A stretch of 64,000 nt of DNA from contig OZ245890.1 in the NCBI GenBank assembly GCA_965229615.1, positions 558,001 to 622,000 of the forward strand. The letters are read 5' to 3'. This stretch comes from G965229615 sp965229615. Lineage in GTDB: Bacteria > Pseudomonadota > Alphaproteobacteria > Rickettsiales > Midichloriaceae. Under the pieces are notes generated by a model, which was not told where the DNA came from, did no database searches, and was given only the letters and a program-made list of their open reading frames with translations. Both the position numbers and the translations under genes were made by a program. Of the stretch, positions 9,076 to 17,681 are shown in pieces (the stretch's first letter is position 1; every line of letters begins with the position of its first letter).

Positions 9076-10343
9076 TCGTTTTTTCCATCAGCTACTTGTT
9101 GATGTAAAAACATTTCTGTATGATCTGATTGAGCTATGTGGATTGCATCGACATGTAAACTCTCCATTACAATATAGAGTATTATCATTGCAGGCTGTGT
9201 AGTGTTAATACAAATTTCAGGCAGTTTAGGGTATTTGATTGTAATTTCATTGTGACTGATACCAGCTAGCGATTTTATAATACTGTATATATCTTCTTTT
9301 GTTACAATTTCCTTATTGATTCCAAGTTGCTGTCTTAATCCAAGGTTGAATAGCAAACTATCTCCTATTAAAACTGGTTTATTGGCTATTATAAAATGTT
9401 GCAATTCTTTGTCTTGTATTATAGGTTTTCCTATTATATTTCTCGTGTATTCTATTGCGGCATTTAAATTTTCTTCATCGATTGTTGTGATTGATCGGTC
9501 ATTACAGAAATGTTTTTTATGATGTAGTATTTCCTGCAATATTTGATGATATTCTTCATCCTCACTATTTTTGGTATCACCCATCAATATTATTTTGTTG
9601 TGTGCCTTAATACATTTCACATCATGTGCTGATAAGAATTCTTTTTGCAATAGGTATGTAAAATTATCTGTACCATATATGCCATGATATTGATGTGGTT
9701 TTTCGTGATCCATCCAACCAAGCTGAAAACTAGCACCACCTATGTCAAAGACTATGAAGTGATGTTTGTCTTTTGCATTAAGTTCACTAATTGTCTTTTT
9801 CATGGCACGTAGCTTGATTTCCCCTTCATACATTTGTGATGCAACTGTTGGTTTGATATTTATCTTTTTTGCAGCACCAATCCAATCTTGAATATTTTTT
9901 GTATTACGCGCCCAAGCTGTAACCACAGCATAACATTCTGCATCACCTTTACATGTCACGCCAAAATGTGATTTGATGGATTTCATTACTTCTATTCCTT
10001 CAATAATGCATCTCTTTGGCATTATTCCTTGCTCTTTACTGTCATTAAGACAAGATTGGTATGGATAGTTACGATTGAAAACTTGTTTGGAAATTAATTT
10101 ATTGCCATTGCATTTGTCTTTTTGATAGAAGATGCCTTTTGTGGTGCTTGAACCAACATCAAAAACTAAATATTTAATGATACAGGAAGATGCAATATCT
10201 TCACTTGCAGGGTATGCATTTGCAATTTCTGATTGGAGAATGATGAGGAAACAACATGTTGCAATTGTTCCAAGGTAACTGTTACTTAGGAATTTTATTA
10301 ATGTGTATTTGTATTGCAAGATCAATTTTATTGTTCTACTCAT
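9051..10343 (-). CDS. Exported CD39/GDA1-like (or Ppx/GppA-like) nucleotide phosphohydrolase
   Basis: Member of the ASKHA-fold phosphohydrolases. After an N-terminal basic plus hydrophobic export signal ending near residue 44 (SEIANA), the protein shows FDVGSSTTKG (phosphate-binding loop 1), TAWARN (region 2), a YEGEIKLRAM segment (region 3, glutamate) and FDIGGASFQLGW (region 4). GGASxQ is closer to eukaryotic/Legionella-type apyrases than to the GGGSTEL of exopolyphosphatases. Several cysteines in the N-terminal half (SSC, KC, SC, RC, TCKGDAEC) fit disulfides in an exported protein. The substrate (NTP/NDP, polyphosphate or ppGpp) cannot be assigned from sequence. It stands alone, convergent with rlpA. 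Confidence 0.65.
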   Translation of the reverse strand: MSRTIKLILQYKYTLIKFLSNSYLGTIATCCFLIILQSEIANAYPASEDIASSCIIKYLVFDVGSSTTKGIFYQKDKCNGNKLISKQVFNRNYPYQSCLNDSKEQGIMPKRCIIEGIEVMKSIKSHFGVTCKGDAECYAVVTAWARNTKNIQDWIGAAKKINIKPTVASQMYEGEIKLRAMKKTISELNAKDKHHFIVFDIGGASFQLGWMDHEKPHQYHGIYGTDNFTYLLQKEFLSAHDVKCIKAHNKIILMGDTKNSEDEEYHQILQEILHHKKHFCNDRSITTIDEENLNAAIEYTRNIIGKPIIQDKELQHFIIANKPVLIGDSLLFNLGLRQQLGINKEIVTKEDIYSIIKSLAGISHNEITIKYPKLPEICINTTQPAMIILYIVMESLHVDAIHIAQSDHTEMFLHQQVADGKNDHILSFNS

Positions 10344-10513
10344 TAATACCTATTATAAATAATGATGTCGCTATAGTATGAACTGCTACACTCTCTACCC
10401 AAGCAATGTCAACACTAGTTAGCACGATGCTAAGACATGTCATATCTGTAGTATAACACATGTTGTATAAGAAACAATAGTCACGATAATAAAAAGATAA
10501 AATTTCTACTCTA

Positions 10514-11131
10514 ATGCGTATTATATCTGGTAAACATAAAGGAAGAAAAATTTATACTTCACAAAGCAAAAAACATCAGTATAGACCAACAACCAGCAAG
10601 GTGAGGGCTGCCATTTTCAATATGATATATACAAAATTGCATCTTAACGAACATTGTGTTGAACAATATGCATTTCTAGATATGTGTTGTGGTAGTGGAA
10701 GTTGTGGATTAGAAGCCCTTTCTATGGGATTCAAAAGTGTATGTTTCATTGATAAAAACAGACATGCAGTAGAAACTGTTAAACAAAATGTTGAAAGATT
10801 AGGGGAAATATCGAAATGTAGCTTTTTTGTTGCTGATGCTAGACATTTCTTTGTAAATCCAACTGTAACTCAATATGATGTAGTGTATATTGACCCACCA
10901 TATGAAATTGCAGTAAATATTGTAAGTTGTGCATTACAATCACTCATACAACATAAGTGGTTATCAAATGATGCTCTAGTGTTCATAGAACTACCGCACT
11001 ACCATGTAAAAAGCTGTATTTCACAACTAACAGCTGAAAGCTGTACTGCTAATTTACAACAATATACTATATATGATGTCAAGCATTATGGTGGTATATG
11101 TTTATTGTGTTGTGAGTATAAAACGATTTAG
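10514..11131 (+). CDS. rsmD: 16S rRNA (guanine966-N2)-methyltransferase RsmD
   Basis: SAM-dependent methyltransferase modifying G966 of 16S rRNA. The 205-residue product starts with MRIISGKHKGRKI and the YRPTTSKVRAAIFNMI segment typical of RsmD, followed by the SAM loop FLDMCCGSGSCGLEALS and the catalytic motif YIDPPYE. The Cys-rich variant of the SAM loop (DMCCGSG for the usual DLFAGSG) is slightly unusual but keeps the glycines. The gene sits between a minus-strand exported hydrolase and a plus-strand orphan, and appears to be monocistronic. Confidence 0.92.
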   Translation: MRIISGKHKGRKIYTSQSKKHQYRPTTSKVRAAIFNMIYTKLHLNEHCVEQYAFLDMCCGSGSCGLEALSMGFKSVCFIDKNRHAVETVKQNVERLGEISKCSFFVADARHFFVNPTVTQYDVVYIDPPYEIAVNIVSCALQSLIQHKWLSNDALVFIELPHYHVKSCISQLTAESCTANLQQYTIYDVKHYGGICLLCCEYKTI

Positions 11132-11290
11132 AGCATGTGTGAGTTCTATTTTCATAAAGTAGTAATTTTCTTATGCTAGTCAAAACCATCTCAATTGACG
11201 ATTAGAACTTGCGCATTTGACACTGTATTTTACCAGTGATATACTGACAGTAATAAGAAGAGGGTAAATATAGTATAACACTAAAATACA

Positions 11291-12655
11291 ATGATAAGAA
11301 CAAACAAGAAAAGCATTGTAATCACTGCACTACAAAACCTCAGGAGTGCATATGCAAATGATCACGAACTGAATTCGGAAATAAAAAACGTCTTGGTTGC
11401 AACCTTTGATAATTTGGTGTCTGCAGTGTATCTATGTAAAGATGACGAGATAAATGAGTTATTAAACACCTCTTCTATGTTTTCAGAAAAAGATAAAAAC
11501 AATCCAGAGTTCATTAAAGGTATGAATGCCTATATAGAAGTAATTGAAGATTGTGTTACAAACAAACGTGATGCCGACACTTGTGTAGAGCATCTTATTG
11601 GGACTCATACTGCGATCACAAAGCAGATATTTATGTTGTGTGATTCTTTATCATCATGGATACTACTGCCAGTAGAAGTGTTAAAACAAAACATATTACT
11701 TGAATATATACAAGCCATATATGGGCAGGATATAACAAAACGTTGCATTAGTAGTTTTGTAATGCAATCCTACAACGGGCAAAAGGACAATGAAATGTTG
11801 CAAACAGTAGTAGAACCAATCAATGCATTGTTAGATAAGCTCAAGAGTGGTAAATTGAAAAAAGAACAGATTCCATATTTAAGCGATGATGCAACGTTAG
11901 AATGTCTGGAAAAATGCAGTACAACTATCGATGTGTTTTTGCGCAATGGCTCTGATAGTCTTACAGAAGATCAAAAACAATTGTTAAGCGAGTTACAAGG
12001 GTTTTCAAGGGAAGTTTTAGATCATCAAGGATGCCATGGTAATATAATACTACGCATTGCGGCACTTGAGACTGCTACCGAAGCATTAAAGAAAGAGACA
12101 GATAAAGTGAGGATGGTTGCATTATATGAATATATAATACATCAATATAATGAACTGGATAAAGTTACTGAAAAGGAAAAAGCTCGGTTAAATGATGGGG
12201 CATTTAAAGATGGTATAACAAGACAATACCATGAAAGAATCATAGATAAAGCAGATAATGCTGTTGAAAAATTTCAACAAGCAAAGGTGTTGTCGCGTAT
12301 ACTTGATAATAGTAATATACTCTCAAATCATACGGGTAAAATAGTATTCTATGCATGTAAACAACTCAAGAAACAAGGCAAACTTGCAAGTGCAGCAAGT
12401 ATTGATATATCACAAATTACAGAAAATATACACGACGGTGAAATCAAAGCTAATGTAACAAATATTATGCGAAAAATTCAAGAAAAAGCTGGAATGGTGC
12501 AGCCAAATAAAAGCATTACAACAACAACTGTAACTGATGTTTTATATGCAATAATTTATGCAATACAATGCATTTTTATAAAGAGTGATATCGATAAAGT
12601 AACATCATTTACAAGTTTTCTAGTTCAGCAAGAACCTACTGGACATGTGCGATAA
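11291..12655 (+). CDS. Uncharacterised 454-residue helical protein
   Basis: I do not recognise this family. The product is predicted by eye to be almost entirely alpha-helical and soluble, rich in Glu, Lys, Asp and Ile. There is no signal peptide and no clear transmembrane segment, apart from a mildly hydrophobic stretch near the C terminus (VLYAIIYAIQCIFI). A coiled-coil-like middle section spans roughly residues 255-335. Coding potential is convincing: one long frame with an ATG start after an AT-rich 159-bp spacer and a stop two bases before convergent rmuC. It could be a lineage-specific cytoplasmic protein or a secreted effector; nothing in the sequence decides between them. Confidence 0.75.
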   Translation: MIRTNKKSIVITALQNLRSAYANDHELNSEIKNVLVATFDNLVSAVYLCKDDEINELLNTSSMFSEKDKNNPEFIKGMNAYIEVIEDCVTNKRDADTCVEHLIGTHTAITKQIFMLCDSLSSWILLPVEVLKQNILLEYIQAIYGQDITKRCISSFVMQSYNGQKDNEMLQTVVEPINALLDKLKSGKLKKEQIPYLSDDATLECLEKCSTTIDVFLRNGSDSLTEDQKQLLSELQGFSREVLDHQGCHGNIILRIAALETATEALKKETDKVRMVALYEYIIHQYNELDKVTEKEKARLNDGAFKDGITRQYHERIIDKADNAVEKFQQAKVLSRILDNSNILSNHTGKIVFYACKQLKKQGKLASAASIDISQITENIHDGEIKANVTNIMRKIQEKAGMVQPNKSITTTTVTDVLYAIIYAIQCIFIKSDIDKVTSFTSFLVQQEPTGHVR

Positions 12656-12657
12656 AG

Positions 12658-13971
12658 CTACTGATCATCTAATAGATTAGGTGGGGTTGAGTTTGTCTTA
12701 TGAGTTACTTCTTCTGAGATATTATATTTGTTCTCAAAGTTATCGAGTTTGTTTTTTAGTAGCCTTGATCTGTTTTCAGCATCACCAATTACACTGCCAG
12801 CCTGTTCCAGCTTTGTGCGTGTTTTGCTAAGCAAATCTGCAAACTTGAGAAATTCACGCCGTACCACATCTAGTACTCTCCAAACTTCGCTTGAGCGTTT
12901 TTCTATGGCAAGAGTACGGAATCCCATTTGTAAACTGCTAATTATTGCACTCAATGTTGTTGGCCCTGTGATGATTACCTTGTATTCCTTTTGGATATTT
13001 TCAATCAAACCTGGTTTACGCAATATCTCTGCGTACAATCCTTCTATTGGTAAAAACATCAATGCGAAATCACTCGTGATAGGTGGATGAATGTATTTAT
13101 CTGCTATAGTTTTTGCAGATTTTTTTATTGTACTCTCAAGTGCTTTACTCTCAATATCTATTGTTTCCTTATCACATCTTTCCTGCGCGTCAACTAGCCT
13201 TTGATAGTTGGCAAGAGGAAACTTAGCATCTATTGGTAATAGAAGTTTTTGTTGTTGTATATCCTTACCTGGAAGGTTAACAGCAAACTCCACTCTATCT
13301 TGCGATCCTTGTTTGATTGCAACATTCTCACTATACTGTTCTGGAATGAGGAATTGCTCGAGAATATTGCCAAGTTGCACCTCTCCTAGTATGCCTCGTG
13401 TTTTTACATTTGTTAGAACCTTCTTTAGATCACCAACACCTGTTGCAAGGTTGCGCATCTCGCCAAGTCCTTGATAGACCATTTCCAATCTATCACTCAC
13501 TATTTTGAATGAATGTCCAAGTCTTTTTTCCAATGTATCATGTAATTTCTCTTCTACTGTAAGTCTAATTTTCTCTAATTTTTCTTCACTATCCTTTTGA
13601 ATACTTGTGAGCTTCTGTTCAACTATTGATCTTAAATTTTCCATTTTATTCTCATTGCCTGTAGTCATTTGCACAATTTGTTTGCTTAATACGTCTAAAC
13701 CATTTTGCTGACCTAATAATATTGATTGGATGTTTTGACTAACAGTTTGTGTGATGGAGTTCTCAAGTTGTGTTGCAGATGTATTGATAGATGTTTGCAG
13801 ACTTGAAATACTTTGCATTATCATATCCATTCTGCTGGAGATTGTGGTAATAGTATTCGTTATTTCATTAGTATTAATAAATATACTCCTACTTCTCATC
13901 AGAAGTATGATCGTCATAGTTGCACACAGCAATGACACACACAGTATTAATAGTGGAACTAATGTCATCAT
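12658..13971 (-). CDS. rmuC: RmuC-family DNA recombination protein
   Basis: RmuC proteins limit inverted-repeat recombination; the conserved domain is nuclease-like. The 437-residue product starts with one N-terminal membrane segment (about residues 4-25). A long coiled coil (about 35-180) follows, then the RmuC domain with the conserved VKTRGILGEVQLGNILEQ, LLPIDAKFPLANYQRL and FLPIEGLYAEI motifs. Length and layout match the family. It converges with the orphan at 11.3 kb, with two bases between the stops. Confidence 0.92.
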   Translation of the reverse strand: MMTLVPLLILCVSLLCATMTIILLMRSRSIFINTNEITNTITTISSRMDMIMQSISSLQTSINTSATQLENSITQTVSQNIQSILLGQQNGLDVLSKQIVQMTTGNENKMENLRSIVEQKLTSIQKDSEEKLEKIRLTVEEKLHDTLEKRLGHSFKIVSDRLEMVYQGLGEMRNLATGVGDLKKVLTNVKTRGILGEVQLGNILEQFLIPEQYSENVAIKQGSQDRVEFAVNLPGKDIQQQKLLLPIDAKFPLANYQRLVDAQERCDKETIDIESKALESTIKKSAKTIADKYIHPPITSDFALMFLPIEGLYAEILRKPGLIENIQKEYKVIITGPTTLSAIISSLQMGFRTLAIEKRSSEVWRVLDVVRREFLKFADLLSKTRTKLEQAGSVIGDAENRSRLLKNKLDNFENKYNISEEVTHKTNSTPPNLLDDQ

Positions 13972-14065
13972 ATATATTGAAGATTTATAAGACAGAAACT
14001 ACTGAGCAAAACAATGCAAGCTAACCCATCAGTTTATTACGATATCGGCTTGCTGTTACAGTTTC

Positions 14066-14413
14066 TTAAGCTGCGGCTGCAGTAGAACTGACATTTTCTG
14101 ACTCAATCAAGCCAGTAGTACGCATACGATTAATGATTGTTGTATAACCACCATAATTTTCATGAAATAAGAAACGTGCAACACGTGTGATTGTTGCTAT
14201 ACTTACTCCTGTCTTCTCATGAATCTCTCTGTAAGAGTACTTACCACTAGTTAGCATTATTGCAACGTCTAACCTTTCATTCATGGATTTCATTTCAGCA
14301 GGCGTACAGAGATCGTGTAAAAAATTATACATCTCTTCTGCAGTTGTTGCTTGCAACAGTGCATTGTAAAGTTGCAGTTCTCCTGCACTGATATTTTTAG
14401 AGTTAAAGGACAT
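14066..14413 (-). CDS. YerC/YecD-family TrpR-like DNA-binding protein
   Basis: Small HTH protein related to the Trp repressor. The 115 residues contain the family's N-terminal helices and the YNFLHDLCTPAEMKSMNERLD segment. A helix-turn-helix follows (YSYREIHEKTGVSIATITRVARFL) and then the characteristic glycine-rich GGYTTIINRM tail. In bacteria this family is annotated as a transcriptional repressor; its ligand in this lineage is unknown. The gene faces the ~900-bp non-coding region divergent from atpE, so it is a reasonable candidate regulator of sites there, but that is inference. Confidence 0.88.
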   Translation of the reverse strand: MSFNSKNISAGELQLYNALLQATTAEEMYNFLHDLCTPAEMKSMNERLDVAIMLTSGKYSYREIHEKTGVSIATITRVARFLFHENYGGYTTIINRMRTTGLIESENVSSTAAAA

Positions 14414-15312
14414 TATATTTACTCCCTAATTATTTTGTTTGTTCTTAGTTGAAAAAACAACGACGCAAAGTCATTCTAACTTAGAGTTGATATCATTGCA
14501 AGTTCAAATATAAGCTATAGCATAACTTTTTTGTCACTGTTTATATGTTGTTAGTATTAATTGAGTTTGTAGATCAATCAATCCTAACAACTTTTAATAG
14601 TATCATACCTGTTGAAGACTGTATACAGATATTTTATATATACATGTGAGTATACATGTAAATACCGACATAATCACATATTTTAACAACCATAATAATT
14701 ATGTTTTATATCTAAAGTACAACTACTAGTTATACAATCTTTCAAAAAGCATGATACGCATACCAAATATACAACAATATATATATAGTGACAGCATCAC
14801 ATATATGCATGTTGTATTTCATATGCGATAAACTTATCGTCACATAAGTTTTTCAAGTTAAAGTATACTACCAAACCTGAAGATATAATATATATGCTGG
14901 TCAACCAATGTTAGTAATGACTAGCTGCAGTTTAATAACCACAAGTTAATATAATAAATCACCTTCTTACGTCTTGCAAGTTTTTTTTAGACTAATAAGA
15001 TTTCTGGTATTATAAATTAATAGTTTGAGTGACGTACACATGTCCTGACATTATTTGTTAGTAATATAGACATGTTTACATACAAACATATAAGAAGTTC
15101 ACACTATGTTTATTACTTGTCAAGTATAATGTACATATGACATACGAACTGTGCACTATTAAAGATTTATAGATACTATTGTTTTGCAAGTATGAGTTGA
15201 TCAATTATAGTTCTTATATAATACGACTGTAACGCTCGACTACTTGCAATGAATACAAAGAAGTACTATATTCATAATGTGACAAAAAATAACACATGCA
15301 AATAATAATTTT
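14414..15312. other. ~900-bp AT-rich non-coding region between trpR-like gene and atpE
   Basis: No ORF of 60 codons or more and no tRNA-like fold. The region is full of short symmetric elements: a TATACATGT direct repeat near 14640-14660, a perfect seven-bp hairpin (AAACTTA/TAAGTTT) at 14830-14851, ACATGT half sites near 15038 and 15071, the palindrome ACTTGTCAAGT at 15115-15125, and several TTGCAAGT words (14496, 14974, 15184) plus its complement ACTTGCAA at 15242. A TATAAT hexamer lies at 15217-15222. No trace of atpB could be recognised. It may be a regulatory or replication-related region or decayed DNA. Confidence 0.7.
15115..15125. promoter_or_regulatory. Palindromic operator-like site ACTTGTCAAGT upstream of atpE
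   Basis: Perfect 11-bp inverted repeat with a single central base, inside a 22-bp block (15111-15132) that matches 35211-35232 at 20 of 22 positions. It lies 187 bp before the atpE start. The second copy overlaps a TTGACA promoter hexamer, which suggests a repressor site rather than chance. The binding protein is unknown. Confidence 0.4.
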
Positions 15313-15540
15313 ATGGAACTTGTTTATCTGAAATATATAGGTGTTGGTCTTAGCGCAATGGGAATGCTTGGTGCTGCAATAGGAGTTGGCAATATATTCT
15401 CTTCACTTTTGAGTGCAATAGCGAGAAATCCATCAGCAGAGCCACAAATGGTAAAGAGCGCATTTATTGGTGCAGGTCTTGCTGAGGCAATGGGATTGTT
15501 CTCATTTCTGCTTGCAATACTATTGCTCTTTGTGATTTGA
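15313..15540 (+). CDS. atpE: ATP synthase F0 subunit c
   Basis: Proteolipid ring subunit of the F1F0 ATP synthase; proton carrier of the rotor. The 75 residues form two hydrophobic helices joined by the polar loop ARNPSAEP, and the essential carboxylate is E58 in GAGLAEAMG. The glycine-rich first helix (GMLGAAIGVGNIFSS) is typical. It heads a plus-strand group atpE-atpF'-atpF. The subunit a gene (atpB), which normally precedes atpE, is not found in the upstream 900 bp. Confidence 0.95.
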   Translation: MELVYLKYIGVGLSAMGMLGAAIGVGNIFSSLLSAIARNPSAEPQMVKSAFIGAGLAEAMGLFSFLLAILLLFVI

Positions 15541-15624
15541 AGTTTATTCAATATAGAGTATGGAATCACTTAAAACTTCAGTTCAGTAAATGTTTAAGTT
15601 CTCAATATAACTAGAAATAACTAT

Positions 15625-16068
15625 ATGCCACATTTCAATGTTTCAACATTTTCTTCCCAGCTTTTTTGGCTTTTTGTAATTACACTTGGCAGCTATATCT
15701 TTAACAAGTATTTTTTTATACCACATATATGTAGTATGGTAAACAAGAGAAATAATATAATCAAACAATATCTTGAAGAAGCTAGTGGTATGACACAGCA
15801 TATATCATCACTCCGTGCTGAAATGAGTGCCATAAATGATCAGTCAAAACACAAGGCGCATTTGATAAGGGAGAATGCATTAATGGATGCACATAAATTA
15901 TTATCCGAATATACTAGTCAGCTGAACAAAATGTTTTCAGAAAAGACAATGAGATATGACGTCAGAATGAAGGAGCAATATGAAACCTTACTTAGTCAAA
16001 CACATACCATTGTTGACGAAGTGAAAGAAAAGGTAAAGCATTACATCATAGCACCATATCGTCAATAG
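15625..16068 (+). CDS. atpF': ATP synthase F0 subunit b' (second b-type subunit)
   Basis: Peripheral-stalk subunit of the split b/b' type found in alphaproteobacteria and cyanobacteria. An N-terminal membrane helix (about residues 12-32, LFWLFVITLGSYIFNKYFF) is followed by a long charged helical region. The position between atpE and atpF identifies it as b'. The gene lies 84 bp after atpE and 20 bp before atpF, so it is probably co-transcribed with both. Confidence 0.88.
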   Translation: MPHFNVSTFSSQLFWLFVITLGSYIFNKYFFIPHICSMVNKRNNIIKQYLEEASGMTQHISSLRAEMSAINDQSKHKAHLIRENALMDAHKLLSEYTSQLNKMFSEKTMRYDVRMKEQYETLLSQTHTIVDEVKEKVKHYIIAPYRQ

Positions 16069-16088
16069 AAAATAAACAAATATACAAT

Positions 16089-16577
16089 ATGCAATTTTTA
16101 TCAAATGAAACTTTTTGGATATCAGTAGCATTTTTTGCATTCTTTGGTATGGCATTTGGTTTTATCAGGAGCTCTGTTTTACAATCAGTTGATGGTAGAA
16201 TAAAATTAATACATCAGGTTGTAAGTGATGCACAATGTATGAGAAATAAAGCACATGCTGAACTCATACAAATGAAGAATGAATACCAACAAGCTTTGGA
16301 ACGCAATGATCGTATGATAAAGGCAGCGAAGCTCGATGCAGAAGCAATTGTAAGAACAACAGAGGAACAAATTGCGCAGGCAAATGCAAATACGGAAGAG
16401 CTGCTGCAAAAATATTATAAACAAGCTGAAAATAAGATGATAGAGAGCTTAAAGAATGATGTGATAGTGACTGTTATCAGCATTATAGAGGCAGAGATGT
16501 TGGAAGAACGAAAACATGTCAAACACACTGATTATCTAGCGGAAAGCAAAAAACTGTTGAAAAAAGTTTGGAATTAA
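16089..16577 (+). CDS. atpF: ATP synthase F0 subunit b
   Basis: Peripheral-stalk subunit that holds F1 against the rotor. The 162 residues carry an N-terminal membrane helix (about residues 8-28, TFWISVAFFAFFGMAFGFI) and a long amphipathic helix rich in Ala, Glu, Lys and Gln. It closes the atpE-atpF'-atpF group. The F1 genes (atpHAGDC) are not in the window, as usual for alphaproteobacteria, where F0 and F1 operons are separate. About 235 bp without a convincing gene follow before the nth stop. Confidence 0.9.
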   Translation: MQFLSNETFWISVAFFAFFGMAFGFIRSSVLQSVDGRIKLIHQVVSDAQCMRNKAHAELIQMKNEYQQALERNDRMIKAAKLDAEAIVRTTEEQIAQANANTEELLQKYYKQAENKMIESLKNDVIVTVISIIEAEMLEERKHVKHTDYLAESKKLLKKVWN

Positions 16578-16812
16578 AAAATTAAAAAGACAAGATATAG
16601 CAGCTGATAGAACAATATTTTTATATAAGGCGTTTTGTTATATCATCTTATGGTATTCAATGCTAACTAGAAGATTTTTGAGAGATGGAGAGAAAGTGAC
16701 TCGCCAGAGAAGATCTTGGACGAAGATATCGAGTATATAATCAAGCGATGACATAAGATGTGCGCCTGTAGGAAATGTTAGCCTTCGGATATCTAGAGAG
16801 CATTTATATTGC

Positions 16813-17484
16813 TCATAGTTTGATGTTTTCGTTGGTATGCGCATTATAATATTTGCATACGCTATTTAGTATACACTCACCACAAAGTGGTTTTTTAGCT
16901 TTACATATATATCTGCCATGCAATACAAGCCAATGATGAGCATATCGCTTCCATTTTTCAGGTACAATTGCATGCAATGCAATTTCAGTTGCCGTTGGAT
17001 TACATGTTTTACATAAACCAAGTCTATTGCTAACTCTGAAAACATGAGTATCTACAGCAATTGTCGGATGGTTATGTGCAGTGTTTAAAATCACATTTGC
17101 TGATTTCCGTCCAACACCTGGTAATGATACTAATGCATCAAATGATTCAGGAACTTCACCATGGTACTTCTCAATGAGTATTTTACTCATTGCAACGATG
17201 TTTTTAGCCTTGTTGTTATAGTAGTTGATGGATTTTATATACAGCTTAAGATTATCCTCCCCAAGCTCACACATTTTTGCCGGAGTGTTAGCAATAGAAA
17301 ATAGTACGGAAGTGATCTTATTAACCATTTTATCTGTCGACTGTGCAGACAACATAACGGCAACTAGTAGTGTATAATTTGACGTATAATTCAGTTCTAT
17401 TTCAGGCTTATGATTTGCTGTAGATAGTGCATCAAATACAAAATTTATTTCCTTTGTTGACAAAAATGTGTTTTTATCAGTCAT
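16813..17484 (-). CDS. nth: Endonuclease III (DNA glycosylase/AP lyase)
   Basis: Base-excision repair enzyme for oxidised pyrimidines. The 223-residue product has the helix-hairpin-helix LPGVGRKSAN (residues 121-130) with catalytic K127, the catalytic aspartate D145 in VDTHVFRVSNRLGL, and the C-terminal 4Fe-4S cluster pattern C-x6-C-x2-C-x5-C (CKAKKPLCGECILNSVC). All key residues are present, so the enzyme should be active. It is divergent from coaE across a 197-bp AT-rich spacer. Confidence 0.96.
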   Translation of the reverse strand: MTDKNTFLSTKEINFVFDALSTANHKPEIELNYTSNYTLLVAVMLSAQSTDKMVNKITSVLFSIANTPAKMCELGEDNLKLYIKSINYYNNKAKNIVAMSKILIEKYHGEVPESFDALVSLPGVGRKSANVILNTAHNHPTIAVDTHVFRVSNRLGLCKTCNPTATEIALHAIVPEKWKRYAHHWLVLHGRYICKAKKPLCGECILNSVCKYYNAHTNENIKL

Positions 17485-17681
17485 AAATGTTTTTATTTTC
17501 TATACAAGATGTACGTGTAGAAATACTTGATAACACAATTGCTGCATAATGAACATGTCATTTCATGTGATAATGCTGTGTTTTTAATAATACAACAAAA
17601 TAAAAATATTATTGACTATATGAAAATGCAGTGTAACAAATTTATGCAGGAATGTTTAAAACACTTGGCATGTAGGGAGTT

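Noticed and set aside
14414..15312. Chromosomal origin of replication
   Set aside because: No convincing DnaA boxes (TTATCCACA-like) were seen; inverted repeats alone do not support the call.
16638..16844. 68-codon minus-strand frame after nth
   Set aside because: Overlaps the nth 3' end in another frame, no recognisable domain or ribosome-binding site; the 235-bp spacer otherwise shows nothing.
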